In this document: piece by piece, positions 1 through 12,500 of the stretch
How the letters are laid out: each line of letters begins with the position of its first letter
Position numbering within the stretch: the first letter of the stretch is position 1
Origin: Selaginella tamariscina
Taxonomy: Eukaryota; Streptophyta; Lycopodiopsida; Selaginellales; Selaginellaceae
DNA length: 64,000 bases
NCBI GenBank assembly: GCA_003024785.1
Contig: PUQB01000133.1
Coordinates: forward strand, 310,001-374,000
Direction: 5' to 3'
Translations under genes and position numbers: made by a program
The notes under the pieces: model-generated
Told to the model about the DNA's origin: nothing
Database searches by the model: none
Seen by the model: only the letters and a program-made list of their open reading frames with translations

Positions 1-175
1 TCTTAACCCTCAAAAGAAGAAATATTAAAAATTGCAAAAGAAAGAAGTGTGTGGTCAATGTATGTGTGTGTGTGTATGTGTGTGAGAGAAGGAGGAGGGG
101 GGGGGCGGGGTTATGCCCCAATATCCTATATACATGTCTGTGTGCCTTCTCAATGCATGCGTGTAGAGAACATAC

Positions 176-414
176 CATGTAGAAGCCTAAGAAGCGGTTG
201 ATGTTGTGTGGGTAGATAACCAGGGGTGTTTTTCTCTTTTGCAGATTTGCATGTACTTGCTTAAACCTGCTGTTTAACAGATGAATCTCCTTAATGCATC
301 AAATGCCGCATCCATAAATACATCCGCCTGTTATAAATGTTAGTAACCCGCACATACATGCGCGCGTACATCTATGTATGTATGTATGTGTGTGTGTGTG
401 TGTGCGTGTATATA

Positions 415-461
<47 letters not shown>

Positions 462-1112
462 AAATAGACACGCATACGCACCTTGGGATGAGCTAGAAGA
501 ACAGGTACAACGTCACGCCATTCAGGTGTAACAAAAGCAGTAAGCAAATAAGCAGCAATGCAACCAATCCCGCATGTAACCCTACCAGAATGCTCCGCCA
601 GCGGCCATCCTTCATTAAACAAATTAGTAATTATATATGTGTATGCGTATACACTCTTTGTATTAATATATAGCATTTTAGTATATATACCTGTTCTCCG
701 TTTGCGAGAACAACAAGCGTCAAAATAACAAAGTCAAGTATTTGCTCACGTATCTTGATTTCTAGCATCAATATCTGAAAAATAAAAGCATAATAAGTAT
801 AATTAACATATATTTAGTTGTAACAATGATTATAACATTGATTAAAGTATAATAAACAATTAAAACCATAATTATACTAATACTAAAATTAATATGACGG
901 ATACCTGTTCAAGTTTTGGATAACGAGAAGCCAGAATGCTAAGAGAGTGTGGAAGACGAACACCTCGTAAGAGATGAGAGAATTGAGGATGCGTCATGCT
1001 TGAGGCAAGAGATGCCAATAATGTGTAAGGGAAGTAACTCGCAAGCTTCTCTACACCGACCTGCAAACACAATGTAAGTGTGTGCTGCGTGTGTTTTTTG
1101 TTGGTATGTGCA

Positions 1113-1143
<31 letters not shown>

Positions 1144-1592
1144 ATACAGCTACGATTTCATAAGACCCAGAAACAGAGTTTTATCAATATATTTTGACCA
1201 TTACTAGTACTTGTTAGGTATACACTGCATATAAATTGTTATAATACCTCAGACCAATATATAATATATATATATGAGAGAGAGAGAGAGAGAACATCAT
1301 GTATACATACATTAACAAGAGCACCCTTTGCACAGTTCAGCCGCACGCTGAGATGCGAATCCTTCAGAAATTTCTTCATTTCATGCAAGCTAAACCTGTG
1401 AAGCTCCTCAACGGCAATTTATATCAAGCTCCTGCAAAAAGGAAGTATTAAAAACAAATATATTCTAGAATACAGGCATACATATATTATCTAATACAAA
1501 TGCAGGATATTATACATGATAAAGTATATTGTTTAGTAAAATCTACTGGACTATACAACTTACAATGCGTCCGTCCATCTTGTTAGAAGAGT
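176..1592 (-). CDS. Unrecognised multi-exon host gene, exons in middle of gene
   Basis: I do not recognise the family. Read leftwards, exons with GT-AG borders are visible at about 1592-1564, 1431-1311, 1060-905, 774-691, 611-482 and about 293-176. The 1060-905 exon is phase 0 and encodes 52 aa starting VGVEKLASYF; the 774-691 exon is phase 0, 28 aa, ending LVVLANGEQ. The 1431-1311 exon reads EELHRFSLHEMKKFLKDS after one apparent extra base near its start. The 611-482 exon encodes a strongly hydrophobic stretch (GLHAGLVALLLICLLLLL), so the product may be membrane-attached. The gene runs off the left edge. A partial duplicate lies at 51142-53083, where the hydrophobic exon stays open to its donor site, which suggests the stop seen here is an indel. 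Exon calls rest on splice signals and on conservation between the two copies; function unknown. Confidence 0.55.
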
Positions 1593-2544
1593 CTGCATAA
1601 GAAAACCAGTCATTAAAGAACTATACTTAATCGCACACATAAATAAACATATGCCATGATATAGGTGTTCATATATAGCCTACTACAAATCAGAACCAAG
1701 GATATATGTGAAAACCAACGTAGTGTGTGTGTGTGTGTGTGTGAAAACCAACATAGCAGAAGAATATACAACACAGAAGCATTATATTTTACATTGCATG
1801 AAAAATTAGTGACAATTATCGTACCAAAGCTACTGGCATACGACCTTACATAATATATTCAGAACTAACACACACCACGTCTCAATTTCTGAAATGATCA
1901 AAGTAACACGGAATATATATACAGTGATTGATGTATACATATATATTTTAAAATATACAATGAGACATACGTATATCATGTAAACACAACCTTATTACAC
2001 ATGAAATTACCAGTACAGTATGTCAAAACACACACACGTGCTACTCACGAAACAGAAAAAAAATTCTTTAATTAACTGATTTTATATGATTATGAATAAA
2101 CATACCAGCAGAAAACACTGAAATATATACAGGTAGAACAGTTAGATGCATATACTACTACACCTTATTTATGACACATGAAAATACCATCACTATATGC
2201 ACAAAAAGTTAATACACAATGTATAATATACATATATACACCTATATACACCAAAAAAGTAAAACCAGAGTTCATAAGTTCACTATGACAAATATATACA
2301 GCTTTTACCACTTTGTATTTAATCCTTACAACAAAAAACCCAATTTATATAGTAATGTTTTGAAAAAACAGAAAAGCCCAGAATTATATATAGTTAATTT
2401 TGACAAACATATTATACAATATTCACACAGAGGATTACTGCTCAGTGCTTAACCGATATTATAATTTGTATGAAATTATGCAATAAGACGTATGTGTATG
2501 GATGTAATACGTATGTGTAAAGAGCATGTTAGATACACACATAC
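1593..2544. other. AT-rich spacer or long intron, no gene seen
   Basis: Very AT-rich with short TG and AT runs. No open frame with protein-like composition was found on either strand. If the candidate exon at 2545-2569 is right, this is an intron of the leftward gene. Confidence 0.4.
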
Positions 2545-2625
2545 CTATCAGAATTGATCGATCCAGCATTGCAAACACGAAACATCCACGTTCCAGCAAA
2601 ATCCAGAGAACCCTAATTCCTTGCC
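2545..2625 (-). other. Candidate first exon and leader of the gene to the left
   Basis: On the minus strand an ATG at 2569-2567 opens the short peptide MLDRSILI and runs into a good donor (GATAG followed by GTATGTG) at 2545. The stretch just upstream contains AATTAGGGTTCTCTGG, the kind of leader common in plant genes. It could be the start of the gene whose later exons lie at 176-1592. The link across about 950 bases is inference. Confidence 0.3.
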
Positions 2626-2684
2626 TGAGATGTAATTCCCTTAATTCATTTTAAACCTAATTAAAATTTACTAAATTTTAGTTA

Positions 2685-3474
2685 AACATACATTTAACTA
2701 CTTAGTACTTAATTCTATTCAGGAGGTATGGTTGAACTGAGTATGTTTAACTAAAAAAGTTGTGTAATTTTATCCTGGACATACGTTGATCACACAGAGT
2801 TTTATATATAATATATATATATATATCACACACACACACACACGACAGTTAACTAATTATATATCATGTATAGAATTACAGCAAAAAGAAACAATACAAA
2901 ATATCATATAATTATATAGTCTACAGTTTGATAATACAACGGGAACACTTTTAATCCATCATGTGTGTGTTGGTGTGTGCGTGCGTGTTTGTGTGTGTGT
3001 GTGTGTGAGAGAGAAAGAGAGAGAGAAGGAGAGAGAGGTATGCATATAGTTATACATAACTCCGTGTGATCAACGCATGTCCAGCCTCCTAAAAAAAATG
3101 TATATATATGATTATATATAAACATATAAATATTTATGTATACACACGCTTTATTATGACTATGGCTGCCACTCTTTGACAATTATAAGCTTTTTTGCTT
3201 TCATCTAATTATGAAATTACTTTATTTTAAATTATTTAATAATGTAAATAAATAAGCTATATCTTAATATCTTTTGAAAATTCTCTTAACTAAATAAGAC
3301 GATTTCACACCAAAACATTTCAATGTAAAAACAGTATATTCCACAAAAAGATACAATTATAATTAACTATATATAATATATGTATTATAACCATTTATAG
3401 ATATTAGATCTACCAGAATAAATCAAAAGAAGAAATATTAAAATTGCAAAAGAAAAAAAGAAGTGTGTGATCAA

Positions 3475-3516
<42 letters not shown>

Positions 3517-3596
3517 GCGGGGGGCGGGGGTTATGCCCGAATATTCTATATACATGTGTGTATCATCTTCTAAATGCATGCGTGTAGAGAACATAC
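2685..3596. repeat. Spacer duplicated at about 51320-52250
   Basis: This stretch, from the AACTACTTAG region through TG/AG microsatellites at about 2965-3035 and 3475-3520, matches 51320-52250 in the same order and orientation. In the other copy it is the intron before the last exon of the minus-strand host gene. No coding sequence is visible apart from the exon at its right edge. Confidence 0.6.
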
Positions 3597-3728
3597 CATA
3601 AGAAGAACTTTCTCATAGTGTGTGGGTAGATAACCAGGGGGGTTGCTACCTGTGTCCTTGTTGCACGTCCCCATTTATACTCCTTGAGAGTCAGCTTGTA
3701 CGTGTTATGTGTTGTAGCACGGTGTGGA
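3597..3728 (-). CDS. Single exon related to the exon at 176-293
   Basis: A 132-nt exon with acceptor TTTATTATAG at 3729-3730 and donor TATG followed by GTATGTTC at 3597. It encodes [19 protein letters not shown] and ends [15 protein letters not shown]. The last third (PLVIYPHN/T) and the downstream intron match the exon at 176-293 and its duplicate at about 52278-52400, while the first part differs. It looks like a member or fragment of the same gene family in a tandem arrangement. Function unknown. Confidence 0.4.
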
Positions 3729-3759
3729 CTATAATAAATAAATAAATTCATAAAAGAAA

Positions 3760-4840
3760 CTTTAGAAAATTGGTAGTAGAAATTTAAGATAATTTTTTTT
3801 TTATATTACATAATATTTAATTTAATTTATTCTAGCAACGGCATAAAACCAAAGTAAACATATACTCGGTATAACGAATATACTAATCAGATTCTTAAAA
3901 TATCATCAGTATATTACTAAAAGCAGGTTGAACAAAATCTTCTTTTAATTTGTGTTTAAAAACAGACTAGGGAGGTATGTACAAATTTATATTACTATTA
4001 TTATTATATACATATTGTGTCTGTACGAAGATTAATAATATGTTATATACACACACACAAATAGTCAATATATGGATGAATGTGTATAATATATGTGTGT
4101 GTTGATGTAAACATGTATGTACACCCACACACAAATATGTTTGTGTGTGTATACATAACTTTTTTAAGGAAAAGAGCATTAAAAAAATTATTAAGTTTAA
4201 CTTATAATATAAATGCTTCGCTCTAATAAATAAATAAGTTTGTTTTATTATTTCACCTAGTAAAACAATAATGTAATTCATTTGCATGTTATTGACGCCA
4301 CTTCAATATTATATGCTTTGTAATATTGTATATATATATATATATTATATGGATATGCGTATGGTGTAGTGGTATGCATGTACGAATCACGACTGATTAT
4401 AATTAATGTGTGTGTGTGTGATAACGTAACCTAACATATAACAATATAGCCATAAAAATATAATCTGATGTTTTAGCTTATTCTTATATTCTTTTACAGT
4501 GTTCAATTCTATTAGTACCCGAGTAAACATATAGTATAGTTATTATGTATACAGTTTATATGTAATAAAATATCAATAATATTAGTTGAATATTTCAAAT
4601 ATATATATATATATATGTATATGATTTAATAATAAACACATATATACCACTTAATCTGTCACTATCATTATCATTTTAAATTAAAAAATATCATATAAAC
4701 ATACGTAGCAAACCTACTTGTAACATATAAAACTAATAATAATGATCTGTTTGATTATAGACATACATACATAATATATATACATATGTATGTATGTATG
4801 TATTAATGCTGAATCTTATATATTAAGTAATGGATAATGA
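3760..4840. other. AT-rich spacer, partly duplicated at 36.7-37.2 kb and 38.7 kb
   Basis: No gene seen. The part 4070-4480 matches 36720-37200 in direct orientation, and 4740-4830 matches 38660-38770. It contains TA and TG microsatellites. Confidence 0.5.
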
Positions 4841-5350
4841 AAGTCTCCAGTTTTTGTCTCCGGCGCCCGTCTGTGCAATTGCTTAAACTCCTTAACGAAC
4901 TCAAGCCTCCTTAACTGCGGTACAAACACCGTTGTTAAAACCTCACTCTTTCTCATTGCAACTTTGCGGTATCAGATAAAGAACTTGTAAGACACGTTTG
5001 ACTCCAGTGGACTCGTCAACCACAGTCAACCTCGCTCCACAAGATATCCATAGAGGGTTCAAGTCAGAGATCGGACTTTCTGTACATATATCCTCCCTAG
5101 CAGTTCACAATAACGATGTTAATGAGAAGAAATCCCTACTGCTATGCCTATGACCAAGAGGGAGAAAAAAGAAGTTAAAATGTCACTGAAGAGTGCAGGC
5201 TTCAACAAGAAAACGATGCCTAACGCTTTCAGCTCATGGAAGCAGAGACAAAACGAGGAGTTTGTACAAGAGCCTGAAGGTATGAGCGCTATACAGACAC
5301 ATATATACTCACTTAAAGTTTATGTAGATATGATATACAGATGGTATGTA
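4840..5350. repeat. Direct duplicate of 38900-39310
   Basis: The block with GTGCAATTGCTTAAAC, the segment near AAGACACGTTTGAC and the following exon is repeated at 38900-39310 with scattered substitutions and indels. The two copies share a GC-richer, promoter-like stretch followed by the same short exon. Confidence 0.65.
5144..5279 (+). CDS. Unrecognised exon, MPMTKREKKEVKM
   Basis: The frame opens MPMTKREKKEVKM, continues KSAGFNKKTM and ends EFVQEPEG at a good donor (GAAG followed by GTATGAGC). The same lysine-rich sequence is conserved at 39174-39290. A possible next exon near 5420-5495 reads AQVTFSDEQPKSILKN. I recognise no domain. It may be a small host gene or the leader region of the Penelope-like element that begins a few hundred bases downstream; duplication without that element at 39.1 kb argues mildly for a separate gene. 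Confidence 0.35.
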
Positions 5351-5739
5351 TGTTTGTAGAGTTACATGTGTAGAACAAGAGCAAAGAAAAGGGCAAGTTC
5401 GCCGAGGAAACATAGATGAAGACAACCGCTCAAGTCACTTTCTCAGATGAACAACCCAAGTCCATTCTGAAGAACACTCACCAGGGAAATAGGAAGCAGT
5501 AGAATGGGGCGTCTAGGACCAAAGACACTCATTCTGCTCAATCGCCTTGTCTTCTCCAAACAGGTCCGCCCAAAGATCTGCAACGAGATCTGGTTCCTGA
5601 ACACCTCCGCATGGATAGCATGGCTGGTCTTAGTCTCCTTCAAAGACCAGCAAACGAGAACCAAGCAGGAGCAGTAGCCTAAGTCAAGGACGAGGAAGGG
5701 GTCACAAACGCAAGAGGCAGGGGCAACTTTGTCCATTAT

Positions 5740-6022
5740 GGCTCTCGTTAATTGACCTCCATCAGGCGGTATTGAGGATAACAGGTAACCAACGTGTTTC
5801 ACAGCTGGAAATCATGGCAGTTCACAACCTCTCTTCATGACAATTCTCACCGTCAGAACACAGGTTACTTGCTCATGGCATCCCCACAAACCTTACAGAA
5901 ATCCATCGTGCCTTCGATGATTTTATAAGGACAGCTCGTCCACTTAGCTCTTTAGGGGTAACGATACTCTTGCACCTAGGTTCTACATTCCATCTTTTGT
6001 TCCCCTTGAGCTCATCCTCTGA
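5740..6022 (+). mobile_element. Penelope-like retroelement, 5' part (broken)
   Basis: Fragments of the N-terminal part of a Penelope-like reverse transcriptase are recognisable: VHNLSS followed by LLAHGI and AFDDFIRTAR, resembling the conserved NLS...LL..G...F..R block of this family, then PRFYIPSF. The element continues at 27388 after MULE copy 1, which landed inside it. It is broken, with several interruptions. No GIY-YIG endonuclease was seen. Penelope-like elements are retroelements distinct from LINEs and LTR elements and are patchily known in plants. Confidence 0.5.
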
Positions 6023-6248
6023 GAGTCCCGACAAAAAGAGGGCTTCCGGGCTTCTGGGCTTCCGGGCTTGGACCTGGAATATTCTAAAGAATCTACCAGA
6101 ATATTCTTAGAATATTCCTAAATATTCTTAGAATTTAGGATTTTGGCTCAGTCGGCAATTAACAACAAAAAATATTTAAATCATAGCCATGTTTATACTG
6201 TATTATTAAAGTTTTATTTCAACAGCAAAGAGTACAATTCAACATTTG

Positions 6249-8239
6249 TCACTTCTTCTTACGATTGAGCAATGCTGCAATTCATGAATCACCAGTTCTA
6301 CTTGACGTCGCTATTGGTTGGGTTGGGATTTCCTCTGGCTGGATGTTCTCTTTAATCTTGTTCATAGCAATTCTTCCGAGCTCAGGGTTCTTCTCAGTCC
6401 CAACAATGTTTCTCCCCAGCTCGATAGCTGCAAGCATTAAGGACCCCGTACCACTGCCTATATCCCAGATAAGATCACCTGGCGGGTGAGTCGTTCTATC
6501 ACGAGCTGCATCAATCGAGTGCTCTTCGGTTGGTAGTCCATCCTGCATGTGAAGATAATGGTGAATACTTAATTTGTTGAAATGAAATGCCTACCATGGT
6601 TCTTGGAACCGCTCAGGATTATCAACAAGAATTGTAACGCAGCGGATTATCGCGCAATCTTCTAGATGCATCTTGGAAGACAAGAAGGAGCAGGATGCTC
6701 TCCTGTTAAAACATCAAAAATCATTAATGAACTTCATGAATAAAGAAAAAAGTACCTTCATCTGTTGCGGTAGCCCCAACCACGCCCTCTGTAGATGTAG
6801 TACATTGCAGCAAGTTGAAGGTCCACCACACTTGCAGCTTGGACAACTTGATCCCAGGTGTTTGCTGCAGCAAACACAACCAACCAACCATTTGCAGCCA
6901 TATGCATACCTGCAAACTGGAGTGCTTCATCGAACTTCACTGGATCAAGGTAGAGGTATGGCGTATCACTCGTTGTATTTCCTGACAAGGTCCCATTTGG
7001 AAGGTCGAAGATCACCAAGTTGAAACCATATTCTCCCGCAATATGCTGGTAGCGAGTCTGGCTGTCAGCTGTATGGTACCTGACCACCTGTGTCTGAACT
7101 TTTCTATAAGGAACCAGTCTAGCGTCAGGAACCTCCTCTTCCTTCTCATCCGTGAGCACGGCATGTTGCATCTCCTTGATGTCATCAATCGCCAAGAAAT
7201 TATCACCTCGAGTTGTAGCAAGTGAAGGGACGAATGTGACCAAGTCATCCTTGATGTCCATGGTTCCCTGCGATGGTAGCACTTCAGATAAATTGAATAA
7301 GGCAGCTGGATCACGAGTAGTGGAGGTGCCAGCTACTGTATCTGAGGTCTTCTTTGACTGCTGCACAGGCTGACGCCGCTTTGCCTTGGCCTTTGTCTTC
7401 TTAATGAAGTCAACCTCTGCCGGATCCCATGAGATGCATGGGAGATCTTTTGAGTGTTCATTGTAGAGATCCTTCTCCCATGTTGGTGGTTGCCCAGGTG
7501 GATAATCAAGCCAGAACGGTATGTTTACACGTTCGAACTCTGTCAGGCCAGATCTTGTCTTCGACCACATGTGTGGTGCTTCCATGTAATCTGACCAGAA
7601 TACCATAGTCTGTGTGTGAGGCACCTTTCTCGCTGCAACATACCTGTAATGAACATATAGTAGTGTCAGAATGTAACAATATCAAGAAGATCATCCTTAC
7701 CTCCAAATCATCCTTCTTGCTGTCTCTTCGTGTTCGAGGAACTCTTTTGGCTCTATGGAGTAAGTGAACTTCACACACTCATGGAATGGTTGGAACATCA
7801 CGTTCTTGCATTTTACCCACACTTCATCGTACCAAGTCGTGAAATCTGTAACCGGCCTGGTCCACTTGCCATCCTCGATGAGTCCCGTGAGAATCTATAC
7901 TGCCTCCTCTCTGATCGCTCGCCAATACAAATCGATAGTAAACCACCTTATTCACTCCTTATCCTGAACACCCGGCAATCCAAGTGTCTCTTGCTCTCTC
8001 TTCAGATCGAGACGTACCAGTTTATTGAAGTACATGATTCTCGTCTCATTTGGAATTCTCGCCCTTGAAAGCGCGTACAGCTTTTCCAACCCCATCCATC
8101 TGCATTGTTTCCATGTGATTTAGGTCACCTTGTCGAACCACTCTTCACCCAATGCAGGATCGATGATGGCTAAGATCTTCATCATGCGCTTGTCATGCTT
8201 AATGTAGACCTGTTGTTGCTCCTGGTATTTGTTGCCTTT
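6249..8239 (-). pseudogene. Gene A copy 1, methyltransferase half
   Basis: C-terminal half of the ParB-methyltransferase gene described for copy 2. The SAM-binding motif (DIGSGTGSLMLAAIELGRN) lies near 6400-6480 and the degenerate catalytic motif FDLPNG near 7005-7030. The coding sequence is cut at 8239 by the LTR retrotransposon at 8240-15563 and resumes at 15569. Relative to copies 2 and 3 it has scattered single-base indels, so this copy is unlikely to make the full protein. Confidence 0.8.
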
Positions 8240-9216
8240 GTGTCATAGTTTTTACTATGACTCGACCCTTTACTTTGGGGTTTGACTGTTGTTACCTACT
8301 GGATTATGTGACGAACCCTAGATGTAGAAGAAACAGGCCGCATAGTGCACTTGGGTATCTAGTGATGGTCCGGCCGGGTGTCGTTAGGTATTTGCAAGAA
8401 ACTCTAGGCGAAGCTAGCACTTCCATTTAGAGAACCCTCCCCCGTTTTGACGTTCCAGGTTAGGGTTCTTTGCAAATTATAGCTTGTCAAAATAAGGGTT
8501 AGGGACACCCCTAGGGTTGACCTAACCCTAGGGTTGCCCTAACCCCACGTCCTAAACCCCCCCCTAGGGGTTAGGTTTAGGTTAGGTTAGGACAACCATT
8601 TTCTCTAAGGGCTGGCATTTCCGTGCCAGCCCACTTACTCATTTAGGTAAACAGGGGGGGGGGGGTCCGTCACATAAATAAGGTAGAGTATATGTAGTGA
8701 GGCTTCCTGGGTTCAAAAGAGAGCTCGTTAACCTCCTACCGGTGCAAGCTAAGCTTGTGTCGTCAAGGTGCAACCCTCGTTGTGCCGCCCAAACTTCCAC
8801 ACGACAGGGGTACAACCCACCCTAGGGTTAGACTATCCTTATCGTTGGCAGGATCTTGCCTTTGAGATAGGGCACGTCACTTCCAAGGAGTTAGTCAGAT
8901 TCCTTGGTCCGAAAACCTGCTCGCAAGCTCAAAGGCATTGCCCGAGTTCACGTTCCGCAGAACTAGTGGTTGAGGCCTTGCTCCGGCCGCCTCAACCACG
9001 CCAAGCTAGGAACGACACCTAAAGCTCGGCTAGTCCGTGTATCCTGATTCACAAGGTGAGTCTCGTTCGTGGACTTAGTCAGTTAGGGTTTGAGTTCCTA
9101 AGGCTTGGGTTCCTAATACGGGTTACTTTACCAGATTCCGTGGGGTTTCCAGAGAGGGGATTCCAGGGTTGGCACCTGGCAAGCCGCCTTTGTGGCACCA
9201 GGTAAAAACTCTGACA
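8240..9216 (+). repeat. 5' LTR of chromovirus 1
   Basis: 977 bp, starts TGTCATAG and ends CTCTGACA. It contains a striking cluster of CCCTAA/TTAGGG-like words at about 8510-8600 and a G-run at about 8651-8661. Confidence 0.93.
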
Positions 9217-9218
9217 AT

Positions 9219-9230
9219 TGGTATCGGAGC
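9219..9230 (+). other. Primer-binding site of chromovirus 1
   Basis: TGGTATCGGAGC two bases after the 5' LTR, one mismatch from the usual plant site complementary to initiator tRNA-Met (TGGTATCAGAGC). Confidence 0.85.
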
Positions 9231-9543
9231 AAGTTCTCTGCGGTCAGTAGGACTGCCTTAAGTCATAGGTGTTTCAATGTTTAGATAACTCTAAATTCTT
9301 GATATACTCTATTGCTTTCGGTTGACATGTCTGTATTCTGCGCAGAGAGTTTGATCCTGTGAGTTGTCAAACTTCGGAGAACACTTGCTCAGTGAGTCGG
9401 CGTGAGATTCTAGGTATGTCCGAAAGTCTTATGCTAGTTTAAGCTGATGTGTGTGGGTGTACAACCTGTGCAGGGTGTTTCCAATTTCACATTGGGAATA
9501 TTCCAAGCATATTCTCCGAGTGTTGAAACTAGGGTTCAATACG

Positions 9544-12500
9544 ATGAGCAAGAGAAAGCAACCAGAGCCTGAGGCAGAGAGGGCTGTCGCAGAGGCTCAA
9601 AATGAGGAGATGGATGAGGCTGATCCAGGTCGACCCCCTAGGTTAGACAACGACCTGGTTGGCGAGAAATAATGATGGATGCCCTAAACGAACTTCGAGG
9701 GGATGTTTTGGGTTGAACGACCGAATCGATAATGTTGCCGTTCGGATTCCAACGAATACTGCAGTGCCAGATGTTCCGCAACCAGACACACGGAAAAAGA
9801 AGAAGAAGCATGACTCAGAGTCAGGTTCCTCTGAATCAGATTCTTCGACGGAAGTAGTGGTGGAGGTCCCAGTAAATTCAAACCGGTAAAGCCTTCGAAT
9901 TTCATGGGTTCAAAGGATTACAAGGTTTTGGATGACTGGTTGTATGATATGGAAAGCTATTTCGAGGCTGCTTCCGTGAGAAAGACAGAAAAGGTTGCAT
10001 GTGCCAAGCAGTTTCTTAAAGAAGAAGCTAAGACTTGGTGGCGAATTGTTGAAGGTGAACGTGGATACCGAAACAGCTGGAAGCACATGAAAAAGGAGAT
10101 CAAAAAGCAGTATATGCCGGATGATCTCGGTTTGCGATTGCGTGCTGACCTGGCACTTTGTCAACAGGGAGTTCGGGGAAGTCCAATGGACCACGTTTAT
10201 CGATTCGAAAGTGTACGGCGATTGGTGCCAAATATGAGCGATGATGAAGCTCGAAGTTGCTTCATGGCTAGCTTGAATGAAAAACGCGAAGAGAAATCTT
10301 AAGGTACAAGCCAACAAGCTATCGGGAATGTCAAGAGGCAGCTCAAAAGGTTGCTTATGGCATGTCGTTAGAAGACTTGTACAAAGGGGAGGAAGCAAAA
10401 CCTAAACCAAGGAGGTTTCCTCCAAAGTCTGGGTTCAGAAGGTTTGATAGGCGACCAGATCAATCGCCATCAATTCGAAGTGCAAGTCCCTTTGTCGGCA
10501 GTTCCAAGTTTTCGGACACATCAAGACCCACCGGATTTCGGAAACCATTGGCGTTACCACCTCCTCAGCAGCCAAAGGATCGGCTCCAAAGTCTGCTCCC
10601 CCGCGTTCCGCAGGCGGGGTCGTGAAATGTTATAATTGTAACAAGCCTGGTCATTTTGCTAAAGAGTGTCCGGCACCCTCACAACAATCAGGACATTTCA
10701 AGGCGATGGTAGAAGAGGAAGTTGCTGAACCAGAAACGCTTGAAGATCCGGAAGATGAGTCAGAAGAGGTAATGTTGTGCCAGACACAACCTGCCTTATT
10801 CGCTATTCAAGACAAAACTGACCCTTTGCTATATTTGACAGGAAGGATACGAGGGGACCGAGTCCGAATGATGATCGATACTGGAGCAACATACAACTTC
10901 ATATCGACTAGTCTAGCTCGTCGATTGAATTTGGATGTAATAAAGATGTGTGAAATAAAGATCAATTTTGGCAAAGGTTCTCAAAATACTAATAATATAG
11001 CAAGGGCAGTTCCTGTCCAAATCAAAGATTGGAAGGCTAAGCTAGACTTAGTTGTCTTGAATATGACGGGGTTTGACTTTGTTTTGGGTATGGAATGGTT
11101 CCATAAACATGTAATCGAAATGAGGGGTTCCGGAGATAATCGAATCACGCTTGCAGCAGATAAAGAACATTAGAAAAACACGCTCAAATGGAAACGCTAA
11201 CTGATAAGGATTGGAATCCTATGTTCCTTACCTTAACTCAGTTGCGTAAGCAGTTAGACATCGGGAACGTGTGTTTCTTGCAATGGTTTTGGATACTGGT
11301 GAAGTCAAAATAGGAGATGGTCAAGAATCTGTTCCTGAACCTATTTTGGAAGTCTTGAACATGTTTAAGGATGTGTTGCCAGAAGACTTGCCGCCGAGTT
11401 ACCTCCACGTCGAGCTGTGGACCACAGATAAGATTTTGCCAGGTTCGTCTCCACCGGCAAGAGCCCCATATCGGTTGAATCCTCAAGAGTTAGTAGAATT
11501 GAAGAGACAGCTGACAGAATTGATTGGTCGAGGACACATTCGACCTAGTCGATCGCCTATGGTGCACCTATCTTGTTGTAATGAAAAAGGATGGTACGAT
11601 GCGAATGTGTGTGGACTATCGAGCGCTGAACGCGATAACTATCAAAAATAAGTATCCTCTTCCACGAGTGGACGACTTATTTGATACTATCGAAAGCAAA
11701 GTATTTTTCAAGAATAGACTTGAGATCGGGGTACCATCAGATTCGGGTAGCAGAGAATGACATTGAGAAGACCGCTTTTCGAACGCGTTATGGATCATTT
11801 GAGTTTCTAGTCTTGCCATTCGGGTTGTGCAATGCTCCAGCAACTTTTTGCACAATGATGGATGATGTGTTTAGAGACTATCTAGACGAGTTCGTAGTGG
11901 TGTATATTGATGACATTCTGATTTTCAGTTCGACAATTGAGAACATGTGGAACACTTAGAAAAAGTGTTTCAGAGGTTGAGAGAGAACCAGTTGTATGCT
12001 AAAGAAAGCAAGTGCGCATTTGGTCAAACCAAGATAGATTTCTTGGGACACTTGATCTCAGGTGGGGAGGTTGCCATGGACCCAAAGAAAATTCAAGCTA
12101 TTACTGAGTGGATGACTTTAAAAGACGTGCATGAAGTTAGATCATTTCTTGGTCTGACAGGGTATTACCGAAGATTCATAAAGGGTTACTCGGAAATAGC
12201 GGCCCCATTGACAGATCTTACGAAAAACATTCCATGGCATTGGACTCCAGAGTGCCAACGTGCGTTCGTCAAACTCAAAGAGGCTATCTCTTCTGAGCCA
12301 GTTTTGCAGTTGCCCATCTTTGAAGATCCCTTTGAAGTAGAATGTGACGCTTCCGACTTTGCAATTGGTGGTGTATTGCAAAAAAAGGACATCCAGTGTC
12401 CTTTTTCTCGAAGAAGTTAGATGCCGCGCAAACTCGATGGCCTACTCACGAAAAGGAGATGTATGCTATTGTTGCTTCCTTGGAGTATTGGCGTCATTAT

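Noticed and set aside
299-676. 125-aa minus-strand protein including poly-Tyr-Ile and Thr-His runs
   Set aside because: The runs are translated microsatellites; only the stretch 482-611 is a plausible exon.
5443-5802. Minus-strand protein (MKHVGYLLSSIPPDGGQL)
   Set aside because: Composition looks random, and plus-strand Penelope-like and exon sequence explains the region better.
8510-8610. Interstitial telomere
   Set aside because: The telomere-like words are irregular and occur in both LTRs of one retrotransposon, so they belong to that element.
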